Program-made: the position numbers and the translations under genes
Shown here: piece after piece, positions 1 to 6,232 of the stretch
Position numbering within the stretch: position 1 is the first letter of the stretch
Layout: the number at the start of each line of letters is the position of its first letter
Notes under the pieces: model-generated
Database searches by the model: none
What the model saw: the letters and a program-made list of their open reading frames with translations, nothing else
Told to the model about the DNA's origin: nothing
Assembly (NCBI GenBank): GCA_007120575.1
Contig: SKNJ01000139.1
Span: 1-6,660, forward strand
Direction of reading: 5' to 3'
DNA from: Thioalkalivibrio sp.
Lineage (GTDB): Bacteria > Pseudomonadota > Gammaproteobacteria > Ectothiorhodospirales > Ectothiorhodospiraceae
DNA length: 6,660 nt

Positions 1-249
1 AAGGTCAACATCGACACCGACCTGCGCATGGCCTCCACCGGCGCGGTGCGCAAGTTCCTGGCCGAGAACCCGAAGGAATTCGACCCGCGCAAGTTCCTGA
101 AGGCCTCGACCGTCGCGATGAAGGACCTCTGCCAGGCCCGTTACGAGGCCTTCGGTTGCGCCGGCATGGCGTCCAAGATCAAGCCGATCTCCCTGGACGA
201 CATGGTCAAGCGTTATCTGTCCGGCGAGCTGGATCCCAAGGTCAACTGA
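1..249 (+). CDS. fba: Fructose-bisphosphate aldolase class II, C-terminal part (5'-truncated)
   Basis: Only the last 82 codons are in the window; the gene enters open from the left edge in frame 1 and stops with TGA at 247-249. The enzyme interconverts fructose-1,6-bisphosphate with glyceraldehyde-3-phosphate and dihydroxyacetone phosphate in the cytoplasm (glycolysis, gluconeogenesis, Calvin cycle). The visible segment begins with KVNIDTDLR, the Asn-x-Asp substrate-binding/catalytic motif of class II aldolases. It ends with ASKIKPISLDDM...RYLSGELDPKVN, the tail I associate with the longer 'Calvin-cycle' subtype (CbbA-like) rather than the E. coli FbaA type. The metal-binding histidines would lie upstream and cannot be checked. 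The ATG at 28 is internal, not the start. An intrinsic terminator follows 30 bp after the stop, so this is the last gene of its transcript. Confidence 0.93.
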   Translation, partial: KVNIDTDLRMASTGAVRKFLAENPKEFDPRKFLKASTVAMKDLCQARYEAFGCAGMASKIKPISLDDMVKRYLSGELDPKVN

Positions 250-280
250 TTCGGGAGACCACGCACATTACGGGTAGCGA

Positions 281-306
281 GAAGGGGGCTTCGGCCCCCT
301 TTTTTT
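281..306 (+). terminator. Intrinsic terminator after fba
   Basis: The stem AAGGGGGC (282-289) pairs perfectly with GCCCCCTT (294-301) across a TTCG tetraloop (290-293), and a T-run covers 300-306. This is a textbook Rho-independent terminator with the very stable UUCG loop. It separates the aldolase transcript from the SYLF gene that starts about 50 bp further on. Confidence 0.95.
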
Positions 307-356
307 GTGCGATCATGGGCGTATTGATCCCTGGTTTCGTGTTTGTGGAGTCGCGT

Positions 357-1133
357 ATGAGAATCCTGCTCGCCCTTGTCCTCCTCGTCGGCGCCCAGCT
401 CGTGTCCGCCAGCGGGGTTGCGGCCAACCCGTTCAGCCGCGAAGTCGATCCCCAGGACATCATCGATCGCGCCCAGGCCACGGTCGAGCAGATGGCCGCC
501 CACCCCGACTACGAGGCGTTGCGCGAGGCGCTGCGCGATGCCCGGGGTGTGGTGGTCTTCCCGCGTGTGAGCCGCGGGGCCTTCCTGGTGGGCGGGTCCG
601 GCGGTCTGGGCGTGTTCCTGGCCTGGGACGAGGAGCGCGGTGACTACTCGCCGGTGGCCTTCTACTCGCTGGGCTCGGTGAGCTTCGGCATGCAGTTCGG
701 GGGCGACGCGGCCGAGGTGGTAATGGTGGCGCGCACCCAGGATGCGGTGGATTCGATGTTCGGTTCCGCGATCCGCCTGGGGGGAGATGCCTCGGTGGCC
801 GCGGGGCCGGTCGGTGCCGGGCGCGGTGCGACGCCCACCGCGGATTTCCTCTCGTTCTCGCGTGCCCGCGGCGCGTACCTGGGCATGAGTTTTTCGGGCT
901 CGCGCCTGAGCGTGCGCGACGACTTCAACGAGGCCTATTACGGCGAGGCCCGGCGGCCGGTCCATATCGTCGAGACGCGTCGGGTGGACCATCCGGGGAC
1001 ACGTGCCCTGCGGGAGGTGCTGGCGGGCTATCGCGACGGTGCCGGGGCCGGCCCCGCGGATCAGGAGCCCGCCGGCGCAGCGCCGGGGGCGGGTGGTATC
1101 CGTTCTGACGACTTCCAGGTCGAGACCTTCTGA
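357..1133 (+). CDS. Secreted SYLF (Ysc84) domain lipid-binding-type protein
   Basis: A 258-residue protein. The ATG at 357 is chosen because GGAG (347-350) lies 6 nt upstream and because the protein then opens with a signal peptide: MR, a hydrophobic core LLALVLLVGAQLV, and a likely signal peptidase I cut near VAA-NP (residues 23/24). There is no lipobox cysteine. Residues about 55-225 match the SYLF/Ysc84 family: DARGVVVFPRVSRGAFLVGGSGG (62-83), a Gly-rich central part with SFGMQFGGDAAEVVMV (109-124), and DADFLSFSRARGAYLGMSF-like residues near 162-179. In eukaryotes SYLF domains bind phosphoinositides; the bacterial exported versions have no settled function, so an envelope role is only inferred. 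The last ~30 residues are Ala/Gly/Pro-rich and lie beyond the domain; this tail overlaps bioD on the opposite strand by 73 bp. An in-frame upstream extension would run back through the terminator and the aldolase gene and is not credible. I could not locate a convincing promoter in 250-356. Confidence 0.88.
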   Translation: MRILLALVLLVGAQLVSASGVAANPFSREVDPQDIIDRAQATVEQMAAHPDYEALREALRDARGVVVFPRVSRGAFLVGGSGGLGVFLAWDEERGDYSPVAFYSLGSVSFGMQFGGDAAEVVMVARTQDAVDSMFGSAIRLGGDASVAAGPVGAGRGATPTADFLSFSRARGAYLGMSFSGSRLSVRDDFNEAYYGEARRPVHIVETRRVDHPGTRALREVLAGYRDGAGAGPADQEPAGAAPGAGGIRSDDFQVETF

Positions 1134-1777
1134 ACCAGGTCCTCGTGCGTGATGCCCTCGGCCAGGCTCAGGATCGGGGCTGTGGTATGACCGGTCAGTG
1201 CGGTCGCGTTGTCCAGGGCCGGGTGGGCGTCGGCGCGGCGCCGGTTCAGCACAATCCCGGCAAGCATGAGTCCGCGGCGCTCCAGGGCCTCGAGTGTCAG
1301 CAGGCAGGTGTTCAGCGTGCCCAGCCGGTCCTCGGCGACCAGCAGCACGGGGAGGGTCAGCGCCGCGGCCAGGTCCGCGTTCAGGCCGTTGGTGCATAGC
1401 GGGGAGTAGAAGCCGCCGGCGCCTTCGACCAGGACGGGTCCCGTGCCCGGTACCGCGCAGGCGTCGGCCAGTTGCGTGATACTCAGATGCACGCCCTGGC
1501 GGGCCGCCGCCAGGTCGGGCGCCAGGGCGTCCGGGAACCGCCAGGGCGTCACCCGCGCCAGCTCCGAGCCCGGGAGTCCAGCCGCCAAAGCCAGCGCGGC
1601 GCCGTCCTCGGGGAACCAGGCACCGTCGCGTTCCGGGCATCCAGACTCCACCGGCTTGCGTGGTTGCGGCGCCAGGCCCTGGCGCCGCCACGCAGCCAGC
1701 ATCGCGCAGCCGACAAAGGTCTTGCCGACCCCGGTGTCGGTGCCGGTGACGAACAGACCGGCGCGCGGTGTGTTCAT
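1061..1777 (-). CDS. bioD: ATP-dependent dethiobiotin synthetase
   Basis: A 238-residue cytoplasmic enzyme (E. coli BioD is about 225). It carboxylates 7,8-diaminopelargonate with CO2 and ATP and closes the ureido ring to dethiobiotin, the penultimate step of biotin synthesis. The P-loop is GTDTGVGKT (residues 12-20). KPVESG (41-46) carries the conserved substrate-site lysine, and [13 protein letters not shown] (116-127+) carries the metal/carbamate-site glutamate and the Gly-rich loop. [10 protein letters not shown] (82-91) and LAGIVLNR (172-179) fit the fold and the nucleotide-base site. The start at 1777 is taken because it gives the normal N-terminus just before the P-loop and forms an ATGA overlap with the purC stop (1774-1776); the open frame back to 1876 lies inside purC. 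AAGG sits only 1 nt before the ATG, so translation probably depends on coupling to purC. The C-terminal ~23 residues (after about position 215) are Pro/Ala-rich and overlap the convergent SYLF gene. No other bio genes are in the window. Confidence 0.95.
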   Translation of the reverse strand: MNTPRAGLFVTGTDTGVGKTFVGCAMLAAWRRQGLAPQPRKPVESGCPERDGAWFPEDGAALALAAGLPGSELARVTPWRFPDALAPDLAAARQGVHLSITQLADACAVPGTGPVLVEGAGGFYSPLCTNGLNADLAAALTLPVLLVAEDRLGTLNTCLLTLEALERRGLMLAGIVLNRRRADAHPALDNATALTGHTTAPILSLAEGITHEDLVQKVSTWKSSERIPPAPGAAPAGS

Positions 1778-2670
1778 GCCTTGCGGGTCAGCCGCTCCAG
1801 GGCCTCGCGGTAGCGTCGCGCGGTCTGCTCCACCACCTCCGGAGGCAGTTCCGGAGCGGGGGGCTGCTTGTCCCAATTCAGCCCCTCCAGGTAGTCACGC
1901 ACGTACTGCTTGTCGAAGGAGTCCGGGCTGCGGCCGGGCGCATACCGGTCAGCCGGCCAGAAGCGCGAGGAATCGGGGGTCAGTACCTCGTCGATCAGGT
2001 GCAGGCGGCCGGTGCCGTCCACTCCGAACTCGAACTTGGTATCGGCGATGAGGATGCCGCGCTCGGCAGCGAAATCGCGTGCCATTGCGTAGATCGCCAG
2101 CGACGCGTCGCGCACCGCGTCGGCGCGCTCGCGCCCGAGGGTCTCGATCACCGTGGCAAAGTCGATGTTCGCATCGTGATCTCCGACCTCCGCCTTGGTG
2201 CTGGGTGTGAAGATGGGTTCCGGCAGACGCGCGGCCAGTTCCAGGCCCGCGGGGAGCGCGATCCCGCAGACCTTCCCGCTCGTCCGGTAGTCGTTCCAGC
2301 CGGAGCCGATCAGATATCCGCGTACCACCGCCTCCACCGGCAGGGCCTCCAGACGCCGGATCACCAGGCTGCGGCCCTCCAGCGGCGCCCGGATGGCCGG
2401 ATCGGGCACCACTTCGGCCAGCGGGATGCCGGTCAGCTGGTTGGGGATCCCGAGCTCGCGCTGGACCTTGTCCATCCAGAAGCAGGTGATCTCGGTCAGC
2501 ACCCGGCCCTTGTCGGGTACCGGGGTGGGCAGGATCACGTCGAATGCCGACAGGCGGTCGGTGGTGACCATCAGCCAGTGATCGGCGTCCACCGCATAGA
2601 GATCGCGGACCTTGCCGCGATGCACCAGTTGGAGGTCGGGGATGTGGCTTTCCAGCAGGGTGTCGTTCAT
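1774..2670 (-). CDS. purC: SAICAR synthetase (phosphoribosylaminoimidazole-succinocarboxamide synthase), long form
   Basis: A 298-residue cytoplasmic enzyme that joins CAIR and aspartate with ATP to give SAICAR in purine synthesis. It is the longer type (about 290-306 residues, as in yeast), not the ~237-residue E. coli type. Visible motifs are the nucleotide loop HRGKVRDLY (17-25), [13 protein letters not shown] (36-48), the family signature [16 protein letters not shown] (110-125), FTPSTKAE (154-161), IADTKFEFG (208-216) and [14 protein letters not shown] (225-238). The ATG at 2668-2670 is the only plausible start. An in-frame TAG lies at 2680-2682 and the conserved N-terminus follows directly. 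No Shine-Dalgarno sequence precedes it; instead a -10-like element ends 6 nt upstream (see the promoter entry). bioD follows through an ATGA overlap. purE, which makes this enzyme's substrate CAIR, is transcribed divergently 89 bp away. Confidence 0.97.
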   Translation of the reverse strand: MNDTLLESHIPDLQLVHRGKVRDLYAVDADHWLMVTTDRLSAFDVILPTPVPDKGRVLTEITCFWMDKVQRELGIPNQLTGIPLAEVVPDPAIRAPLEGRSLVIRRLEALPVEAVVRGYLIGSGWNDYRTSGKVCGIALPAGLELAARLPEPIFTPSTKAEVGDHDANIDFATVIETLGRERADAVRDASLAIYAMARDFAAERGILIADTKFEFGVDGTGRLHLIDEVLTPDSSRFWPADRYAPGRSPDSFDKQYVRDYLEGLNWDKQPPAPELPPEVVEQTARRYREALERLTRKA

Positions 2671-2676
2671 GGCCCG

Positions 2677-2685
2677 ATTCTACCA
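2677..2685 (-). promoter_or_regulatory. Extended -10 promoter of purC, predicted leaderless
   Basis: Read on the minus strand, this is TGGTAGAAT: an extended -10 TGn followed by TAGAAT, 5 of 6 matches to TATAAT. Only 6 nt (CGGGCC) separate it from the purC ATG, so a start 7 nt after the -10 would fall on the A of ATG at 2670. No hexamer resembling TTGACA is found at 15-19 nt spacing, which is tolerable for an extended -10 promoter. The transcription start is inferred, not measured. Confidence 0.6.
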
Positions 2686-2724
2686 GCCGCGCGCCCGTCC
2701 GGGGCGGTTCGTGGCGCGTCAGGC

Positions 2725-2753
2725 TTGTCGGTTCGGGGCCGGCCCGCTATCGT
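2725..2753 (+). promoter_or_regulatory. Sigma-70-type promoter of purE-purK operon, predicted leaderless
   Basis: TTGTCG (2725-2730, 4 of 6 to TTGACA), a 17-nt spacer, then TATCGT (2748-2753, 4 of 6 to TATAAT). The -10 ends 6 nt before the purE ATG at 2760, so the expected start nucleotide is the A of the ATG. The stretch before the ATG (CGCTATCGTTCGCGC) has no purine-rich ribosome binding site. The spacer contains the palindrome GGGCCGGCCC (2736-2745). Confidence 0.6.
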
Positions 2754-2759
2754 TCGCGC

Positions 2760-3275
2760 ATGAGCGCAACGACGACCGATTCGACGCCCCGGGTGGGCGT
2801 GGTGATGGGCAGCACCTCCGACTGGCCGACCATGGAACGCGCGGTGGACCTGCTGGTGGAGCTGGGCGTGCCGTACGAGGCGCGCGTGGTGTCCGCCCAC
2901 CGCACCCCGGACCTGCTGTTCGAATATGCGCAGCAGGCGCGCGAGCGGGGCCTCCAGGCGATCATCGCCGGGGCCGGTGGGGCCGCGCACCTGCCGGGGA
3001 TGCTGGCGGCCAAGACCTCGGTCCCGGTGCTCGGGGTTCCGGTCGCCTCGCGCCACCTGCAGGGCCAGGACTCGCTGCTGTCGATCGTGCAGATGCCGCG
3101 CGGCATCCCGGTCGCGACCTTCGCGATCGGTGAGGCCGGGGCCGCGAATGCCGCGTTGTTCGCCGCCGCGATGCTGGCCAACCACGATGCGGCATTGCGC
3201 GAGCGCCTGGATGCGTTGCGGCAGCGTCAGAGCGCCAGCGTGCTGGCCCAGTCCCTCCCGCCGGAGTCGTCATGA
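2760..3275 (+). CDS. purE: N5-carboxyaminoimidazole ribonucleotide mutase (PurE class I)
   Basis: A 171-residue cytoplasmic enzyme (E. coli PurE is 169) that moves the carboxylate of N5-CAIR to carbon to give CAIR. The signatures are complete: GSTSDW (17-22), SAHRTP with the catalytic histidine at 47 (45-50), [11 protein letters not shown] (70-80), LGVPV (91-95), and [31 protein letters not shown] (from about 105). The presence of purK directly downstream fits the bacterial class I mutase rather than a direct AIR carboxylase. The start at 2760 gives the same short leader before the first strand as E. coli PurE. It has no Shine-Dalgarno sequence, unlike purK (GGAG, 5 nt before its ATG). The stop overlaps the purK start as ATGA (3272-3275). 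Confidence 0.97.
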   Translation: MSATTTDSTPRVGVVMGSTSDWPTMERAVDLLVELGVPYEARVVSAHRTPDLLFEYAQQARERGLQAIIAGAGGAAHLPGMLAAKTSVPVLGVPVASRHLQGQDSLLSIVQMPRGIPVATFAIGEAGAANAALFAAAMLANHDAALRERLDALRQRQSASVLAQSLPPESS

Positions 3276-4447
3276 TCCTGCCCCCCGCGACCCTCGGGCT
3301 GCTCGGTGGCGGGCAGCTCGGTCGCTATTTCGTGCAGGCCGCGCTGGAAACCGGCTACGGTGTCTGGGTGCTGGACCCGGACCCGCACAGTCCGGCCGGA
3401 CAGCTGGCCACGCGGCACCTGTGCCGGGCCTTCGACGATCGCGCCGCGCTGGCCGAGCTGGCCGCGCACTGCGCGGTGATTACCGCGGAATTCGAGAACA
3501 TCCCGCCGGATGCCATCGACTGGCTGGACGAGCATGCCTGCCTGCGGCCGGGTGCGCGCGCGCTGCGGGTCGCCCAGGACCGCCTGGAGGAGAAACGCTT
3601 TCTCGACGGGATCGGCGTGGCGGTCGCCTCCTGGCGTCCGGTCGTGGCCGGAGTCGACCCCTGTGCCGTCTCTTCCGGTGGTTCGCCGCTCGGCTTCCCC
3701 GCGATCCTGAAGACCGCCCGGCTGGGTTACGACGGCAAGGGCCAGGTCCCGCTCGCGCGCATGGAGGGTCTGGGCGCGGCGCACGCCGAGCTCGGTGGCG
3801 TGGATTGCGTGCTGGAGGAGCGGGTCGACCTGGAGCGCGAGATCTCGGTGGTGCTGGCGCGCGATGGCGAGGGCCGCAGCGAGGCGTTTCCGGTGGGGGA
3901 GAATATCCACCGTCACGGGATCCTGCACCTGAGCCGGGTGCCCGCGCGGGTCAACGACGAGATCGCCGGGCGCGCGGTGGCGATGGCCCAGCGGATTGCC
4001 GACGCGCTCGCCTTCGAGGGTGTACTGGCGGTCGAATTCTTCGTGACTGCCGGTGGCGAGCTGCTGGTCAACGAGCTTGCGCCGCGCCCGCACAACAGCG
4101 GCCACTACACCCTGGATGCCTGTACCGTATCGCAGTTCGCCCAGCAGCTGCGTGCGGTTTGCGGGCTGGGGCTGGCTCCGGCACGGCTGACCACTCCAGT
4201 GGCGATGGTCAATCTGCTGGGGGACCTCTGGCCGGCGCAGGGCGTGGGACCCGACTGGCGTGGCGTGCTGGAAAACGGGCGTGCCCGCCTGCATTTGTAC
4301 GGCAAGGCCGAGGCGCGCCCCGGGCGCAAGATGGGACATGTGAATGTGCTGGGTCTCCCCGGGGACCCGGATGCGGGGGCGGCGGCGTCCGTCGTCGACG
4401 GCCTGTGGCAGGAACTGGCACAGGCCGCGGGTAGGGACCCGGCATGA
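3272..4447 (+). CDS. purK: N5-carboxyaminoimidazole ribonucleotide synthase (ATP-grasp)
   Basis: A 391-residue cytoplasmic enzyme (E. coli PurK is about 355) that converts AIR, ATP and bicarbonate to N5-CAIR, the substrate of PurE. The N-terminal pre-ATP-grasp domain opens with [13 protein letters not shown] (8-20) and contains [10 protein letters not shown] (69-78). The ATP-grasp part has [15 protein letters not shown] (144-158), with the ATP lysine and Gly-rich loop. [13 protein letters not shown] (206-218) and VEFFVT...[17 protein letters not shown] (254-280) carry the metal-binding glutamates and the PurK-specific NSGH. The C-terminal domain has MVNLLGD (312-318) and [11 protein letters not shown] (349-359). 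GGAG at 3263-3266 serves as the ribosome binding site. Translation is also coupled to purE by ATGA, and the same overlap joins it to the next gene. No key residue appears to be missing. Confidence 0.97.
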   Translation: MILPPATLGLLGGGQLGRYFVQAALETGYGVWVLDPDPHSPAGQLATRHLCRAFDDRAALAELAAHCAVITAEFENIPPDAIDWLDEHACLRPGARALRVAQDRLEEKRFLDGIGVAVASWRPVVAGVDPCAVSSGGSPLGFPAILKTARLGYDGKGQVPLARMEGLGAAHAELGGVDCVLEERVDLEREISVVLARDGEGRSEAFPVGENIHRHGILHLSRVPARVNDEIAGRAVAMAQRIADALAFEGVLAVEFFVTAGGELLVNELAPRPHNSGHYTLDACTVSQFAQQLRAVCGLGLAPARLTTPVAMVNLLGDLWPAQGVGPDWRGVLENGRARLHLYGKAEARPGRKMGHVNVLGLPGDPDAGAAASVVDGLWQELAQAAGRDPA

Positions 4448-5061
4448 CCGAGGCCTTCCCCGATGCCCGGGCCCGGCGCGCGCGCCAGGCCGAACTGAAG
4501 CGCGATCTCGAGCTCAGCGACACCCTGGCCGGCGAGTCACTGCGCTTCGTGACCACCTGGGGCCTGTTTTCGCCGCGCCGCATCGACGACGGTACCCGCC
4601 TGTTGCTGGAGCGGGTGGAGGTCGAACCTGCCGATCATTGCCTCGACCTGGGCTGTGGCTATGGTCCGATCGGGCTGACCCTGGCACGCAAGGCTCCGCA
4701 CGGCCACTGCACCCTGGTGGACACCAACTTCCTTGCGGTGGAATACAGCCGGCGCAACGCCGAACTCAACGGCATCACTAACGTGGACTGCCTGACCAGC
4801 AACGGTTTCGCCCAGATCCGCGATCGTCGTTTCGACCTGGTCGCCTCGAACCTGCCGGCCAAGGTGGGACGCGAGATGCTTCAGACCTACCTGCTGGATG
4901 CCCATGAGCAGATGAACCCGGGCGGGCGCATCTATGTCGTAACCATTACCGGCCTTCGGCGCTTTATCGAGAAGGGTTTCAAGGAAGTGTTCGGTAACTA
5001 CGACAAGGTCAAGCAGGGCCGCGAGTACACCGTCGCGGCGGCCGTGCGCGAGCCCGACTGA
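4444..5061 (+). CDS. Class I SAM-dependent methyltransferase, MTS/RsmC-like small domain
   Basis: A 205-residue protein consisting of one Rossmann-type methyltransferase domain after a charged ~25-residue N-terminal helix. GLFSPRRIDDGTRLLLE (40-56) resembles the start of the MTS (methyltransferase small) domain of RsmC/RlmG. Motif I is CLDLGCGYGPIGLTLA (66-81), the acidic SAM-ribose residue is D93 in LVDTN, and the second strand region gives NAELNGITNVDCLTSNGF (105-122). At the catalytic-loop position, where RsmC-type enzymes have NPPY/NPPF/NPPH, this protein has SNLPAK (135-140), so the usual N-P-P-aromatic motif is altered. It is shorter than RsmC (about 340) and lacks that enzyme's N-terminal duplicated domain. 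The substrate (rRNA base or protein) cannot be assigned. It starts in an ATGA overlap with purK, with AGGGA (4433-4437) as a likely ribosome binding site, so it is co-expressed with purEK although no purine role is evident. Confidence 0.85.
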   Translation: MTEAFPDARARRARQAELKRDLELSDTLAGESLRFVTTWGLFSPRRIDDGTRLLLERVEVEPADHCLDLGCGYGPIGLTLARKAPHGHCTLVDTNFLAVEYSRRNAELNGITNVDCLTSNGFAQIRDRRFDLVASNLPAKVGREMLQTYLLDAHEQMNPGGRIYVVTITGLRRFIEKGFKEVFGNYDKVKQGREYTVAAAVREPD

Positions 5062-5063
5062 GC

Positions 5064-5729
5064 ATGGTCGAGGGCGCGGCCGATCTCCCGGCGGGCCTGC
5101 AGGTTGTCTCCGCGCTGCTGCTGGGCGCGGGGATGGTGTTCATGCTGCGGCGCATGCCGTGGGAGGCATTTTTCGTCCCCGGGCGCACCCGGCTGTTCGT
5201 GATCGCCCTGATCTGCATGCTGCTGATCTGGAGCCTGCGTGCCCAGACCCTGGACGGGCTGGCGCTGCATTTTCTGGGGATGGCGACCATGACCCTGATG
5301 TTCGGCTGGCAGCTCGCGATCCTGATGGTGTTCATGGTGGTGGCGTTGCTGGGGCTGTTCGGCGTGGTGCCGCTGGCCGCATTCCCGCTGACCGTGTTGC
5401 TGGCCGGGGTGTTGCCGGTCGCCGTGACCTGGGCGCTGCTGCGTCTGGCCGAGGTGCGACTGCCCGCGCATATGTTCATCTATCTGTACGCGGTTGCGTT
5501 CCTCGGCGGGGCCCTCTCGGTTGCGGCTACCGTGCTGGCCTCCGCGCTGGTGTACGGGTTGTTCACCGAACTCGCCTGGGTCGACATCTACCGCGACTAC
5601 CTGCGTTACCTGCCACTGCTGGTGCTGCCGGAGGCGGTGGTCAATGGCATTGTGATTACGGGTCTGGTGATGGTGCGTCCGGAGTGGCTGGCGACCTGGT
5701 CGGATGAGCGCTATATCCACGGCCGGTGA
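5064..5729 (+). CDS. CbiM-like / COG3235-type integral membrane protein
   Basis: A 221-residue, very hydrophobic protein with about seven membrane segments (roughly residues 12-28, 44-59, 66-80, 83-98, 105-127, 138-166, 183-204). It resembles a family common in gammaproteobacteria that is often annotated 'energy-coupling factor ABC transporter permease'. Typical elements are LALHFLGMATMTLMFGW (66-82), AHMFIYLYAVAFLGGAL (135-151), YLRYLPLLVLPEAVVNGIV (179-197) and VRPEWL near the end. H69-F-L-G looks like the His-Leu-Leu-Gly of CbiM/NikM, but the N-terminal Met-His metal site of those proteins is missing (the start is MVEG). No EcfT or EcfA partner lies nearby. Metal transport is therefore possible but unproven. 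The ATG is 2 bp after the methyltransferase stop without a clear ribosome binding site, so translation is probably coupled. It appears to be the last gene of the purE operon. Confidence 0.75.
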   Translation: MVEGAADLPAGLQVVSALLLGAGMVFMLRRMPWEAFFVPGRTRLFVIALICMLLIWSLRAQTLDGLALHFLGMATMTLMFGWQLAILMVFMVVALLGLFGVVPLAAFPLTVLLAGVLPVAVTWALLRLAEVRLPAHMFIYLYAVAFLGGALSVAATVLASALVYGLFTELAWVDIYRDYLRYLPLLVLPEAVVNGIVITGLVMVRPEWLATWSDERYIHGR

Positions 5730-5730
5730 T

Positions 5731-5755
5731 CCGCCGGGGGGCTCGCCACCGGCGG
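5731..5755 (+). repeat. GC-rich inverted repeat just after the membrane-protein stop
   Basis: CCGCCGG (5731-5737) and CCGGCGG (5749-5755) are exact 7-nt complementary arms around an 11-nt loop, starting 1 bp after the stop codon. It could stabilise the 3' end or help termination of the purE operon, but no T-run follows, so I do not call it an intrinsic terminator. Confidence 0.45.
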
Positions 5756-5781
5756 CCCGCGCCAAGTCCCCGGTTTCCTCG

Positions 5782-5846
5782 ACGTTAATGAATGGTTCAG
5801 TGAGGGGCTGCTAACGTTCGTTACAGCGGCCGCGGGGGATTCCCCG
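5782..5846. promoter_or_regulatory. Inverted-repeat cluster upstream of the cytochrome c gene
   Basis: This gap has no open frame. It holds CGTTA at 5783-5787, then TAACG-TT-CGTTA, a perfect 12-nt dyad at 5812-5823, giving three copies of the same pentamer in alternating orientation. A second element, CGGGG-GATT-CCCCG (5833-5846), can form a 5-bp hairpin about 25 nt before the ribosome binding site. These may be an operator and a leader hairpin. I could not find a convincing -35/-10 pair, so the promoter itself is not placed. Confidence 0.35.
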
Positions 5847-5882
5847 TCCGGTTCGCCATATCGAGAACGAGGAGACACCATA

Positions 5883-6203
5883 ATGAAAAGCAAGCTGTTG
5901 ATTCTGGGTGGGATCGCCGGGTGTATGCTGGCGCTGCCGGGCGCGCAGGCGGCCGATGTCCAGGCGGGGAAGTCGATGTATCAGAGCGTCTGTGTTAGCT
6001 GCCATGGCACCGAGGGCCAGGGCCAGGCGATCTTCCCGGCACTGACCGGGAAGGGTGCCGACCAGTTGGTCGATCTTCTCAAGCGCTACCGCGCCGGCGA
6101 GGAAGTGGGCGACAACACCGCGTTGATGCGTCCGCAGGCCCAGAACCTGAGCGACGATGATATCGCCAACGTCTCCACCTTCATCGCCTCGGAGTTCAAC
6201 TGA
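5883..6203 (+). CDS. Small periplasmic class I cytochrome c (c4/c-553-like single domain)
   Basis: A 106-residue precursor. The signal peptide is MKSK, a hydrophobic stretch, then ALPGAQA with the likely cut after residue 23 (AQA-AD), leaving an ~83-residue mono-heme protein exported to the periplasm. The heme-binding motif is CVSCH (Cys37, Cys40, His41). The likely distal ligand is Met82 in ALMRPQAQNLSDDDIANVSTFIAS, a pattern resembling one domain of cytochrome c4. Its role is electron transfer; the redox partner is unknown. IAGC at residues 11-14 superficially resembles a lipobox, but the hydrophobic stretch continues beyond it, so signal peptidase I processing is preferred. A strong ribosome binding site, AGGAGA (5870-5875), lies 7 nt upstream of the ATG. 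The gene stands alone between inverted repeats upstream and a palindromic terminator downstream, so it is probably monocistronic. Confidence 0.93.
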   Translation: MKSKLLILGGIAGCMLALPGAQAADVQAGKSMYQSVCVSCHGTEGQGQAIFPALTGKGADQLVDLLKRYRAGEEVGDNTALMRPQAQNLSDDDIANVSTFIASEFN

Positions 6204-6232
6204 GGTACTGCCTGGCCAGGCCGGGTAGCGCG

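Noticed and set aside
156..356. Upstream extension of the SYLF protein to an ATG at 156.
   Set aside because: It would overlap the aldolase gene and read through the intrinsic terminator. The ATG at 357 has a ribosome binding site and begins a good signal peptide.
1043..1056. The 14-bp palindrome CGGGGCCGGCCCCG just beyond the bioD stop, as a bioD terminator.
   Set aside because: No T-run follows on the minus strand, and it lies in the coding tail of the SYLF gene, where GC-rich codons can create it by chance.
213..1691. A 492-codon open frame on the minus strand across the SYLF gene and bioD.
   Set aside because: It is an out-of-frame shadow created by high GC content. Its translation is Arg/Gly/His-rich with no recognisable domain, and it conflicts with the clearly recognised SYLF and BioD proteins.
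1778..1876. Longer bioD reading back to 1876.
   Set aside because: The extra residues lie inside purC, are low-complexity, and precede the normal BioD N-terminus. The start at 1777 forms the ATGA overlap.
2926..4434. A 502-codon open frame on the plus strand across purE and purK.
   Set aside because: It is a shifted-frame shadow of purE/purK. The translation is Arg/Ala/Gly-rich, while the real frames carry complete PurE and PurK motifs.
5916..5927. IAGC at residues 11-14 of the cytochrome, as a lipoprotein lipobox.
   Set aside because: The hydrophobic core before it is too short and continues after the cysteine. AQA-AD further on is a normal signal peptidase I site.
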